Part shown: piece after piece, positions 1 to 7,710 of the stretch
Layout of the letters: each line of letters opens with the position of its first letter
Numbering within the stretch: position 1 is the stretch's first letter
DNA from: SFWF01 sp045537915
GTDB lineage: Bacteria; Bacillota; Clostridia; Oscillospirales; Acutalibacteraceae
Length of the DNA: 21,681 nt
Direction of reading: 5' to 3'
Assembly (NCBI GenBank): GCA_045537915.1
Contig: JAZSQK010000056.1
Location: 1 to 21,681, forward strand
Program-made: the position numbers and the translations under genes
Notes under the pieces: generated by a model
The model's database searches: none
Seen by the model: only the letters and a program-made list of their open reading frames with translations
Told to the model about the DNA's origin: nothing

Positions 1-10
1 TGCATTGTCT

Positions 11-1533
<1,523 letters not shown>

Positions 1534-1692
1534 GTTGTTTTATTTATCTTGCTCAACGCAAGCTAAATTTCCTGTTTTGCTCTTTACTTTTTAAAGAATT
1601 AACGAGTCTTGTGTTCTACATTACATTTGCTTTGTAGTACATCTGTTGTTCAATTTTCAATGTCCGTTCGCGCCGCCCGTTTTGCGGACAGC
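1534..1692 (-). other. Pre-16S leader with boxA-like element
   Basis: This is the predicted transcribed leader between the rRNA promoter and mature 16S. It opens with a possible hairpin (arms TGTCCG and CGGACA at 1685-1690 and 1661-1666). It then carries the minus-strand motif ATTGAAAATTGAACA (about 1645-1659) and a boxA-like stretch ATTCTTTAAAAAGT (1586-1599), similar to the NusB/NusE-binding boxA of Bacillota rRNA leaders. The motifs are visible in the sequence. Roles in antitermination and RNase processing are inferred from other rRNA operons. Confidence 0.55.
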
Positions 1693-1698
1693 TTGGCT

Positions 1699-1727
1699 AT
1701 TCTATCATACACTTTTCACTTTGTCAA
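1699..1727 (-). promoter_or_regulatory. rRNA operon promoter with UP-like A/T tract
   Basis: On the minus strand a perfect -35 TTGACA (1727-1722) is followed by a 17-bp spacer and the -10 TAGAAT (1704-1699). Transcription should start near 1692, about 160 nt before mature 16S. Directly upstream, about 1728-1766 is almost entirely A and T with long A-tracts on the minus strand, as expected of an UP element contacted by the RNA polymerase alpha subunit. This is a strong vegetative sigma-A promoter. Confidence 0.85.
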
Positions 1728-1826
1728 TACCTTTTTAAACTTTTTTTGAGTTTTTTTAAAAAATTTTCAAAGCGCTTGCAAATGCATGTTTTTCGCACAA
1801 AAACCAAGGTGGGATAAAGCTGTTTT

Positions 1827-3107
1827 TCAGCTGTTTTTTACCTTTTGAAAAGCTTCAAACACCTCTCCGTACATATAGAGTGATCCGAGCATCACAAGCG
1901 GCATATTTTGTGTTTTCGCATACCCGAACGCAGACGCCACTCCGCTTTGAACGTGGTCGAACGGTTCGGCAGAAACTCCGTTTGACTTGAAAACGTCGGA
2001 AAGACGGTCGGAAGAGAGCGCGCGGGGAGAATTTGGTGTTACCGCAAAAACCTTATCGGCAAGAGGAGCGAGCATCGATACCATTTCGGAATAATCCTTA
2101 TCGGCAAGCACCCCCATAAGAAGTGCAACCTTCCTTCCGCCGAAAAAGCGTTTTATGCTTTCCGCGGCCGCGGCTACGCCCTGGATATTATGAGATCCGT
2201 CAAAAACAACCGGCGGTACGGAATTAAGAAGCTCGAACCTCGCACGCCATTTTGCAACAGCCAAGCCCCGGCGCAAATGAGATTCCTCTATGTTAAATCC
2301 GTTTTGATTGAGAACGTCCACGACCTCGCAGACCGTCGCAGCGTTTTCGGGTTGATAGCTTCCGCAAAGCGAGATTCTTATACCTTTACGGTGTGCATAA
2401 TCAAACTCGGTCCCCGTTACGTCCATCGATGTTACGGATAACTCGTTCAGTGAGGTTCTTTTTAAGGGAGAACCGCATTCGGCAGAGCGTTGTGAAATGA
2501 CGTCGAACGCTTCCTCATCTCTTCCGCCGTAAACGACAGGCCTTCCTTTTTTTATTATACCCGATTTTTCGCGCGCTATTTCAGCAACGCTGTTGCCCAA
2601 AACCGCGATATGGTCGATCGCGACACCTGTGATAACCGAAACGAGAGGCGATTTTATAACGTTCGTCGAATCAAGCCTGCCTCCCATGCCCACCTCGAGA
2701 ACGACAACGTCGCATCCGTGCTTCTTATAATAAAGGAAGGCAAGTGCGGTTATAAGCTCGAATTCGGTCGGTTTATCCTCCATGCTTTCCGCAAGCGGCT
2801 TTACGATCGCCGTCAGCTCGGCAAGCTCGGAGTCCGAGATCGGTTCGCCGTTTATACACATGCGCTCATTAAAGCGCACGATATAAGGAGAGGTGTAAAG
2901 CCCGACCTTATAGCCTGCGGCGCGGAGCACCGAATCGAGCATTGCACAGGTCGAGCCCTTTCCGTTTGTGCCCGCAACGTGGACGAATTTCAGATTTCTT
3001 TCGGGATTCCCGAGAAGCTCCAAAAGACGTTTTGTACGCGAAAGACCGGGACGCGATCCCATCCACATCACCGAATGAATATATTCAAGCGCTTCGGCGT
3101 AATTCAT
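1827..3107 (-). CDS. folC: Folylpolyglutamate synthase / dihydrofolate synthase
   Basis: FolC adds glutamate to dihydropteroate or reduced folates in an ATP-dependent ligation, which retains folates in the cytoplasm. The 426-residue product has the usual family length and opens with MNYAEALEYIHS. Near residue 45 it has the ATP-binding loop HVAGTNGKGST, followed by the omega-loop region TSPYIVRFNERM and the Mur-ligase central motif EVGMGGRLDSTNV. The C-terminal domain contains VVFDGSHNIQG and LLMGVLADKDY. An in-frame start 38 codons upstream is rejected because it lies inside folT. The chosen ATG overlaps the folT stop as ATGA and has an AAGGAG ribosome binding site (3115-3120). The gene is thus translationally coupled to folT and under the same THF riboswitch. 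Its stop lies about 100 bp upstream of the rRNA promoter, and I see no strong terminator between them. Confidence 0.95.
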   Translation of the reverse strand: MNYAEALEYIHSVMWMGSRPGLSRTKRLLELLGNPERNLKFVHVAGTNGKGSTCAMLDSVLRAAGYKVGLYTSPYIVRFNERMCINGEPISDSELAELTAIVKPLAESMEDKPTEFELITALAFLYYKKHGCDVVVLEVGMGGRLDSTNVIKSPLVSVITGVAIDHIAVLGNSVAEIAREKSGIIKKGRPVVYGGRDEEAFDVISQRSAECGSPLKRTSLNELSVTSMDVTGTEFDYAHRKGIRISLCGSYQPENAATVCEVVDVLNQNGFNIEESHLRRGLAVAKWRARFELLNSVPPVVFDGSHNIQGVAAAAESIKRFFGGRKVALLMGVLADKDYSEMVSMLAPLADKVFAVTPNSPRALSSDRLSDVFKSNGVSAEPFDHVQSGVASAFGYAKTQNMPLVMLGSLYMYGEVFEAFQKVKNS

Positions 3108-3637
3108 CTTCTGACTCCTTTCCCCTCGGAAAGCGAGGAAATCCTTTTGTTCTTCATAATGATATAAACAAGATACGCTTCGATGACCGAAATTCCGAGA
3201 CAGACAGGCAACCGAGCCCAAAGCGTCGGGAGAAAATCAAGACTATAAAGCTCCGAAAGCGCATAGCTCTTTATCAGAATCGACCCAAGAGAATGCGCCG
3301 CGAGCGACGAAATAAGAATCGCGAGAAAACCTTTCCTTTTTATTATATAACGAGGAATCAGTCCCGCAACCGCGCCGAGCACAGCCGCACCGACGGTTAT
3401 CAAAGGAGTCGGGGCATAACCTGCGATCAACGCCGAAATCAGATCCGCTCCGACCGCCGCCATAGTGCTGTAAACAGGTCCGAAAAGCATGCCGAGAAGA
3501 ATGACCGGCATATTGTCAAAGGTCACGCGCAAAATCGGGCTGATCGTGAAATATGTCTTACAGACAATGCCGATGATTATACTCATCGCAACCATGAGCG
3601 CCGAAAAAACAAGCCTTTTCGTATTTCTTTTCCTCAT
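3104..3637 (-). CDS. folT: Folate ECF transporter S component
   Basis: This is the substrate-binding membrane subunit of an energy-coupling-factor importer, which works with a shared EcfA/EcfA'/EcfT module encoded elsewhere. The 177-residue product begins MRKRNTKRL and continues as roughly six hydrophobic segments, the size and layout of S components. Recognisable stretches are LVFSALMVAMSIIIG, the family-like FDNMPVILLGMLFGP, and AAVGADLISALIAG. Folate specificity is inferred from two things: the THF riboswitch upstream and the four-base overlap with folC downstream. The start at 3637 is supported by a strong GAAGGAAGG Shine-Dalgarno sequence eight to ten bases upstream. An in-frame TTG at 3673 would sit inside the regulatory hairpin and is rejected. 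Without the context the call would be only 'ECF S component'. Confidence 0.9.
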   Translation of the reverse strand: MRKRNTKRLVFSALMVAMSIIIGIVCKTYFTISPILRVTFDNMPVILLGMLFGPVYSTMAAVGADLISALIAGYAPTPLITVGAAVLGAVAGLIPRYIIKRKGFLAILISSLAAHSLGSILIKSYALSELYSLDFLPTLWARLPVCLGISVIEAYLVYIIMKNKRISSLSEGKGVRR

Positions 3638-3644
3638 AAAAAAC

Positions 3645-3685
3645 ACCTTCCTTCCCTGCATAACATAAAGCAAGAAAAAGAAGGT
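3645..3685 (-). promoter_or_regulatory. folT RBS-sequestering hairpin (riboswitch expression platform)
   Basis: Read on the minus strand, ACCTTCTTTTTCT (3685-3673) can pair without interruption with AGGGAAGGAAGGT (3657-3645): 13 pairs, three of them G-U, around a 15-nt loop. The 3' arm contains the entire folT Shine-Dalgarno sequence, so the closed hairpin should block translation. The 5' arm can instead pair with the aptamer's first strand (3824-3814). This is visible from base pairing; the regulatory outcome is inferred. Confidence 0.7.
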
Positions 3686-3726
3686 ATTCCGACAAAAACG
3701 GCGATGCCTATTTATCTTTTGCTATA

Positions 3727-3825
3727 TGAAGCGGGATGCAGGGCTCAAACCGCAAACTTACGTTTTTCGTTCGGCTGACAACTCCCCGTTCGACCGACAC
3801 TTCACGAATAAGCCCTTACTCTTCA
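3727..3825 (-). ncRNA. Tetrahydrofolate (THF) riboswitch aptamer
   Basis: The minus strand matches the folT-associated THF riboswitch fold. P1 pairs TGAAG (3825-3821) with CTTCA (3731-3727). The conserved GAGTA follows on the 5' side. P2 pairs GGGCTT with GAGCCC. A P3 arm with CGG/CCG pairing carries a GGGGA loop. The conserved TGCATCC lies on the 3' side, and its TCCC can form the expected pseudoknot with the P3 loop. Length is 99 nt, close to known examples. It begins about four bases after the predicted transcription start and precedes folT-folC. THF binding is known for the class; here it is inferred from sequence similarity recalled by eye. Confidence 0.9.
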
Positions 3826-3835
3826 ATGTGAAAGC

Positions 3836-3864
3836 ATTATAGCACCGCCGTTTACGGCTGTCAA
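3836..3864 (-). promoter_or_regulatory. Promoter of the riboswitch-folT-folC transcript
   Basis: On the minus strand a perfect TTGACA (3864-3859) is separated by exactly 17 bp from a perfect TATAAT (3841-3836). This is a consensus vegetative sigma-A promoter. The predicted start near 3829 places the THF aptamer at the extreme 5' end of the mRNA. Confidence 0.9.
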
Positions 3865-3976
3865 CGGTTTTTCGCCGTTTTTAATATTTTTCACGAGAAA
3901 ACACAAGCCTGAATATAGGTCTTAAAATCTTAGGAGACCGAAAGCAATAGATCTTCATAGGAAAACACCCCATCGT

Positions 3977-4126
3977 TTATTTGATAAACAGCAACGCACC
4001 CGCGCCGACGATCAATGCAGATTCGACAAAAAGCAACGCGCCCGCAGGCATGACAAGACAAAGCAATATTCCTGCGCCGAAAGCCAACGCGGCGACACCC
4101 GCAGTTACGTGAAAACAACAACGCAC
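3977..4126 (-). CDS. Small hydrophobic protein, two predicted membrane segments
   Basis: This encodes a 49-residue, strongly hydrophobic polypeptide (VTAGVAALAFGAGILLC, a MPAG turn, then LLFVESALIVGAGALLF) that fits a two-helix membrane hairpin with a basic N-terminus. I do not recognise a named family, but similar tiny hydrophobic ORFs occur in clostridial genomes. Start choice: the GTG at 4126 has an AAAGGTG Shine-Dalgarno-like sequence eight bases upstream. A TTG at 4129 and an ATG at 4159 (60 residues, no visible ribosome binding site) are alternatives in the same frame. It is divergent from the SipL-like spore gene, so a sporulation role is possible but unproven. No clear promoter or terminator of its own was found. 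Confidence 0.45.
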   Translation of the reverse strand: MRCCFHVTAGVAALAFGAGILLCLVMPAGALLFVESALIVGAGALLFIK

Positions 4127-4155
4127 CAAAACCACACCTTTCGCTTTTAGTTTAT

Positions 4156-4184
4156 TCATAATCGCGGCAGTCCGTTCATATATT
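4156..4184 (+). promoter_or_regulatory. Possible sigma-E-like promoter of the SipL-like gene
   Basis: TTCATAAT (4156-4163) and CATATATT (4177-4184), 13 bp apart, resemble the mother-cell sigma-E elements (about GTCATATT and CATACAAT). Transcription would start near 4191, just before the proposed translation start at 4208. Matches are partial in an A/T-rich stretch, so this is tentative. Confidence 0.3.
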
Positions 4185-4264
4185 CTTACAAAAAAAGAAA
4201 GGGCGCGATTAAAATAATTACTGCAAACGAAATACTTATCCCCAAAAAAATCTTCAGTGCGAAG

Positions 4265-5752
4265 GTGGACAAAGACATCGAATTCGACGCTTCCGTACCC
4301 GAATACTGCCCCGATATCGCAAGACTTATCAAGGTTGACTGCACGCCGTTTACCGAAAGCTGTGAGATCGAAGAGGGCAAAGCGATCGTCAAGGGCAAGG
4401 CGGTTTACGACGTGCTTTACGAAACCGATTACAAAAGCCGTCTGCGTTGTTGCAGCTTTACCCAGGAATTTTCCCATAGTCTGCCTATCCCACGAAACAA
4501 CGCAACCGACATATCGGCTTTTTGCGAGGTTTCTTGCGAAAGGATCGGCTGCAAGCTTCTAAGTCCGAGAAGGCTTATTTTAAAAACGACCGTCGGCGCC
4601 CAATTTGATCTCGAGGGTGAAATTTCGGTCAAGGCCGTTTCGGTCAACGAGGACAAAGAAACCTTTTTTCGCAAAAAAACCGTCGGTTGCGAAGGAAGAA
4701 CCCTTTCGCATGAGGACGTTTTCAGATTCAGCGAAAGCGTTCCGCTTACTCAAAACGAAAAGTGCATCGGTGAAATAGTTTGCGGAAATATCGTTCTGCA
4801 ACAACCACAGGTTACGCTTCTTCCCGGCCGTGCAGAAATAAAAACGAGCGCTTCGGCACACGTGCTCTATGAAGAAGAAAGCAACGAAGGTCATTATTGC
4901 TCGACGGTGAAAACACTTCCTATAAATATCACCTATCAAAACGAAGCCATAGAGGAATTCAAGCATGCATCGCTAACCCTCGCTCCGATAAACGCAGAAT
5001 TCAATCAGGAACTCGATCAATACGGCGAAAGCCGCGTTATTAAATTGGACTTCGGCATAAAAATGCAGCTGAAGCTCAACGAGCCGAAGGCCTTCACCCT
5101 TGCCGACGACCTTTTTGAAAAGGGATTCGACGGAACCCCCTCCGAAAAAAGTGCGTTTTTTCCCCAATTTATAACGCAAAACGAATCGGCTTTTTCGGTC
5201 GAATCGGAGCAATCCTCGGTTTCCCCCTCGGTTTTGTCAATCCTCGATTCCACCGCAAGATGCCATTCCGCATCCGCAGAAAAAAGCGAAAACGGAATTT
5301 CTGTTAAGGGTTTATTCTCGGCAACGCTCCTTTACGAAAGCGAGGACGGTATTTTCAGCACCGACTGTGTTATTCCTTACGAGCATTCGGTCTCCGTTTC
5401 GCTTCCCGAGGAAGAGCTTTCGGTTTCTGCCGAGGTTTTCCCGACCGAAATACAAGCGACGCTCCGCTCCGACGGAAGCATCGCCTTGCGCGTTTCGGCA
5501 AACACGAGGTTTACGGTGCTTACTCAAAAGGAAGAAAGCTTTGTTTCCGAAATAACAAAACGATCCGCAAGAACGCAATCCGAAGAAGACAACACGTTGG
5601 TTTACTGCTTCCCTCAAAAGGGCGAAGACGTTTGGGACATCGCAAAATTCTACCGCGCCGATCCCGAAAAGATTCTCGAAGCGAACCCTTCGTTTTTCGA
5701 CGAAAACCGAAAAGCTGTAAATTCTTCGAAGCCGATCCTCATAAAAGCATGA
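4265..5752 (+). CDS. SipL-like spore protein: DUF3794 (SPOCS) repeats plus C-terminal LysM
   Basis: The 495-residue product carries SPOCS/DUF3794 domains, the fold of SipL, which in Clostridioides difficile binds SpoIVA and anchors the spore coat. The first domain (about 1-75) has the family-like VPEYCPDIARLIKVDC. Two further repeat-like blocks with VLYEEES (about 160-235) and LLYESEDG (about 310-390) follow. The C-terminus (about 445-495) is a LysM peptidoglycan-binding domain with GEDVWDIAKFYRADPEKI. It is soluble with no signal peptide, as expected for a mother-cell protein assembling on the forespore. The GTG at 4265 is the first ordinary start codon, but it has no ribosome binding site. 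The open frame continues back to 4151, and the domain's N-terminal strand appears to need about 19 more residues, which points to an ATT at 4208. dpaA-dpaB lie directly downstream, supporting a spore role. Confidence 0.8.
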   Translation: MDKDIEFDASVPEYCPDIARLIKVDCTPFTESCEIEEGKAIVKGKAVYDVLYETDYKSRLRCCSFTQEFSHSLPIPRNNATDISAFCEVSCERIGCKLLSPRRLILKTTVGAQFDLEGEISVKAVSVNEDKETFFRKKTVGCEGRTLSHEDVFRFSESVPLTQNEKCIGEIVCGNIVLQQPQVTLLPGRAEIKTSASAHVLYEEESNEGHYCSTVKTLPINITYQNEAIEEFKHASLTLAPINAEFNQELDQYGESRVIKLDFGIKMQLKLNEPKAFTLADDLFEKGFDGTPSEKSAFFPQFITQNESAFSVESEQSSVSPSVLSILDSTARCHSASAEKSENGISVKGLFSATLLYESEDGIFSTDCVIPYEHSVSVSLPEEELSVSAEVFPTEIQATLRSDGSIALRVSANTRFTVLTQKEESFVSEITKRSARTQSEEDNTLVYCFPQKGEDVWDIAKFYRADPEKILEANPSFFDENRKAVNSSKPILIKA

Positions 5753-5779
5753 ACCGTTTCGTACAGGAAGCATAAAATA
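5753..5779 (+). promoter_or_regulatory. Candidate sigma-K (or sigma-E) promoter for dpaAB
   Basis: AC (5753-5754), 16 bp, then CATAAAATA (5771-5779) fit the late mother-cell sigma-K pattern AC-N16/17-CATANNNTA. Start of transcription would be near 5786, with the GGAGGGG ribosome binding site at 5801-5807 and the dpaA ATG at 5812. The known sigma-K control of dipicolinate synthase genes supports the match. The motif is short, so chance occurrence is possible. Confidence 0.5.
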
Positions 5780-5811
5780 ATGATAGGTGAAACCGTGAAC
5801 GGAGGGGTTTT

Positions 5812-6621
5812 ATGAAAATCGCGGTTGCAGGCGGCGACCTAAGGATGAAAACCACGCACAGATTGCTCGCGGAATACGGATTCGAAACAGCAGCGGGGCA
5901 AACAAAAGGCGAGCTGTTGGAAGCGGTAAAAAAAGCCGACGTGGTAATTCTGCCGATGCCGTGCATGAAAAACGGCGCTTTGAACGCACCGTTTATAGCA
6001 GAATCCGTAACGCCGGAAGAGCTGGTGTCTTCGCTTAACGAAAAAGCGTTGTGTATCGGCGGATATCTGCCGAAGGGATTTCCCAATTCGGTCGATTATG
6101 CGCTTCGTGAGGATCTGCTTTTGAAAAACGCGGCAGCAACCGCGGAAAGTGCTGTCGGGCTGGCGATAAAAGAAACTAAAATCACGCTTTTCGGTTCGAA
6201 CGCAGTTGTGCTGGGTTACGGCCGTATCGGTTCGCATCTATCATCCTTATTAAAGGCATTCGGAGCAAACGTCACAATTGCGGCGCGTAGTCTGAAAAGC
6301 AGAGCGCAGGCCGCCGTGACGGGCATCCGCGCGGTGGGCTTTGACGAAATCGAAGCACCGCTTTCGGATGCCGACATCGTGTTCAACACCGTTCCTTCGG
6401 AGGTTCTCGGAGAGAAGAAAATAGAGAAGCTTAATCCCGAAGCGCTTATTATCGATCTTGCCTCGGCTCCGGGCGGTGTTGATGCGGCATCCGCCGAAAA
6501 GCACGGGATCAGGTCAATACACGCACTTGCGCTTCCGGGCAAAACCTCTCCCGAATCGGCAGGCCGATTTATTTTCGAAACCGTTATATCTATTCTGCGC
6601 GAAAGGGAGATGCTCGAATGA
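5812..6621 (+). CDS. dpaA: Dipicolinate synthase subunit A
   Basis: DpaA (SpoVFA) is the NAD(P)-dependent dehydrogenase-like subunit. With DpaB it makes dipicolinic acid from a lysine-pathway intermediate in the mother cell, and the product fills the spore core. The 269-residue protein begins MKIAVAGGDLRMKTTHRLLAEYGF, typical of the family's N-terminal domain. It has a Rossmann nucleotide-binding loop VLGYGRIGSHLSSLLKAFGA near 140-160 and then ADIVFNTVP and LIIDLASAPGGVD, as in family members. It is slightly shorter than the roughly 300-residue Bacillus protein. A very strong GGAGGGG site precedes the ATG. The gene overlaps dpaB by four bases (ATGA), which suggests coupled translation of the two subunits in equal amounts. 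Confidence 0.95.
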   Translation: MKIAVAGGDLRMKTTHRLLAEYGFETAAGQTKGELLEAVKKADVVILPMPCMKNGALNAPFIAESVTPEELVSSLNEKALCIGGYLPKGFPNSVDYALREDLLLKNAAATAESAVGLAIKETKITLFGSNAVVLGYGRIGSHLSSLLKAFGANVTIAARSLKSRAQAAVTGIRAVGFDEIEAPLSDADIVFNTVPSEVLGEKKIEKLNPEALIIDLASAPGGVDAASAEKHGIRSIHALALPGKTSPESAGRFIFETVISILREREMLE

Positions 6622-7181
6622 AGATCGCTTATGCAATGTGCGGTTCGTTCTGCACCCACAAATCGGCTCTTGAAGCAATGAGGCAGCTTTCGGTCGGCAA
6701 CGAGATTTTTCCCGTCCTTTCCGAAATATCGCGCGACACCGACACGCGCTTCGGAAAAGCCGAAGACCTGAAAAAAGAGGTAATAAAGATTTCGGGAAAC
6801 GACCCCGTTTTGTCCATCCGCACCGCGGAAGAAACGGTAACGAGAGGTAGTTTCGATGCGCTTGTCGTTGCCCCCTGCACGGGAAACACTCTCGCAAAGA
6901 TCGCAAACGGAATAACCGATACAACGGTAACCATGTGCGTTAAGGCGCAGCTCCGTTGCCGCCGACCCGTCATCATCGCGCTTGCCACAAACGACGGACT
7001 CGGCGCGAACCTTTTCAACATCGCGCTGACGCTCGAAAAGAAAAATATCTATTTCGTTCCTTTCGGACAGGATGCTCCGAACGAAAAGCCCAGCTCGCTT
7101 ATATGCGATTTTTCACTGATAGACCTTACTCTCGTGCAAGCACTTAACGGAATTCAGCTTCAACCGATACTTTTAAAATGA
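6618..7181 (+). CDS. dpaB: Dipicolinate synthase subunit B
   Basis: DpaB (SpoVFB) is the flavoprotein-like partner of DpaA in dipicolinate synthesis. The 187-residue product starts MKIAYAMCGSFCTHKSALEA, the characteristic N-terminus of the family. It continues with the flavoprotein-fold signatures ALVVAPCTGNTLAKIANGITD and PVIIALATNDGLGANLFNI. Near the C-terminus it has NIYFVPFGQDAPNEKPSSL, matching the usual end of the family. Its length is close to the approximately 200 residues of Bacillus SpoVFB. The ATG lies inside the dpaA stop region (ATGA overlap). The stop codon is followed within two bases by a bidirectional terminator, so dpaAB ends its transcription unit here. Confidence 0.95.
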   Translation: MKIAYAMCGSFCTHKSALEAMRQLSVGNEIFPVLSEISRDTDTRFGKAEDLKKEVIKISGNDPVLSIRTAEETVTRGSFDALVVAPCTGNTLAKIANGITDTTVTMCVKAQLRCRRPVIIALATNDGLGANLFNIALTLEKKNIYFVPFGQDAPNEKPSSLICDFSLIDLTLVQALNGIQLQPILLK

Positions 7182-7182
7182 A

Positions 7183-7218
7183 AAAACGGGTAAACTCAAT
7201 TATGGGTTTACCCGTTTT
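7183..7218. terminator. Bidirectional terminator between dpaB and the MGMT-family gene
   Basis: A 13-bp perfect inverted repeat (AAAACGGGTAAAC at 7183-7195, GTTTACCCGTTTT at 7206-7218) encloses a 10-nt loop. It has a T run on its 3' side in both directions. It sits between convergent genes and should terminate dpaAB rightwards and the minus-strand methyltransferase-like gene leftwards. Confidence 0.9.
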
Positions 7219-7241
7219 GATTATTACGTATTTACAAAAAA

Positions 7242-7547
7242 TCACAGCTTAAGCGCGTGCTTTGCCATATCAACCCGACCGTCGGCCAAAAAGGTTATCC
7301 CCTCGTTTTCCAAAAGCTCGCGTTGCTTATTCTCGCCGCCGAAGGCAAACGCAGGCGACAAACGCCCGTCCTTCATGACAACACGATGGCAGGGTATCTC
7401 GCCGGGGCGCGGATTCGTGTGCAAGGCATAACCCACAACGCGGCTAAGACGCGGATTTCCAACCCTGCAAGCTATATATCCATAGGACGCAACCCTGCCT
7501 TTCGGAATAAGACGAACCTCTTCATAAATTTGTTCAAACGTGTTCAT
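7242..7547 (-). CDS. MGMT-family DNA-binding/alkyltransferase protein (short form)
   Basis: The 101-residue product corresponds to the C-terminal domain of O6-methylguanine-DNA methyltransferase. It has a helix-turn-helix segment with IPKGRVASYGYIA, the arginine-finger region LSRVVGYALHTNP, and the acceptor motif PCHRVV with the alkyl-accepting cysteine intact. Alkyltransferase-like (ATL) proteins usually have Trp or Ala in place of this cysteine, so this protein is short like ATL but keeps the catalytic residue of a true transferase. The N-terminal ribonuclease-like domain of full-length Ada/Ogt is absent. Start: ATG at 7547 with GAGGGTG upstream; a GTG at 7556 is possible but overlaps the ribosome binding site. 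The gene stands alone, with its own promoter and a shared terminator. Confidence 0.88.
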   Translation of the reverse strand: MNTFEQIYEEVRLIPKGRVASYGYIACRVGNPRLSRVVGYALHTNPRPGEIPCHRVVMKDGRLSPAFAFGGENKQRELLENEGITFLADGRVDMAKHALKL

Positions 7548-7563
7548 TTTTATCACCCTCTTT

Positions 7564-7592
7564 ATTATATCCCAATCTACATATTTTTACAA
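7564..7592 (-). promoter_or_regulatory. Promoter of the MGMT-family gene
   Basis: On the minus strand TTGTAA (7592-7587), 17 bp, TATAAT (7569-7564). The predicted start near 7557 leaves only about ten bases before the ATG at 7547, so the mRNA leader would hold little more than the ribosome binding site. Confidence 0.7.
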
Positions 7593-7672
7593 GATATTTG
7601 TTTTTTAGCACTTTAAAACACCGCCTGCCAAAATATTTGCCCCTTTTTGGCTTTATTTTTTTGCAAAACCTA

Positions 7673-7700
7673 TTGACAAAGTGAAAAAACGGGGTATAAT
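7673..7700 (+). promoter_or_regulatory. hrcA operon promoter
   Basis: A perfect TTGACA (7673-7678) and a perfect TATAAT (7695-7700) are separated by 16 bp. Transcription should start near 7707, immediately before the CIRCE operator, the usual arrangement for HrcA-repressed class I heat-shock operons. Confidence 0.9.
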
Positions 7701-7710
7701 AAACATGTAA

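Noticed and set aside
1818..1832. AGCTG-TTTTT-CAGCT as a plus-strand terminator with T run
   Set aside because: No plus-strand gene ends here. The match overlaps the folC stop and the stem is only five pairs.
3108..3221. A 38-residue N-terminal extension of FolC
   Set aside because: It would lie inside folT. The ATG at 3107 has an AAGGAG site, overlaps the folT stop and matches the normal FolC N-terminus.
2610..3778. Plus-strand frames of 185 and 278 codons over folC and folT
   Set aside because: They are antisense shadows of folC, folT and the riboswitch region, with compositions rich in Arg and Asn and no ribosome binding site.
3977..4477. A 166-codon minus-strand frame reaching into the SipL-like gene
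   Set aside because: Only its last 49-60 codons lie outside the plus-strand spore gene and have the character of a real protein. The rest is a shadow.
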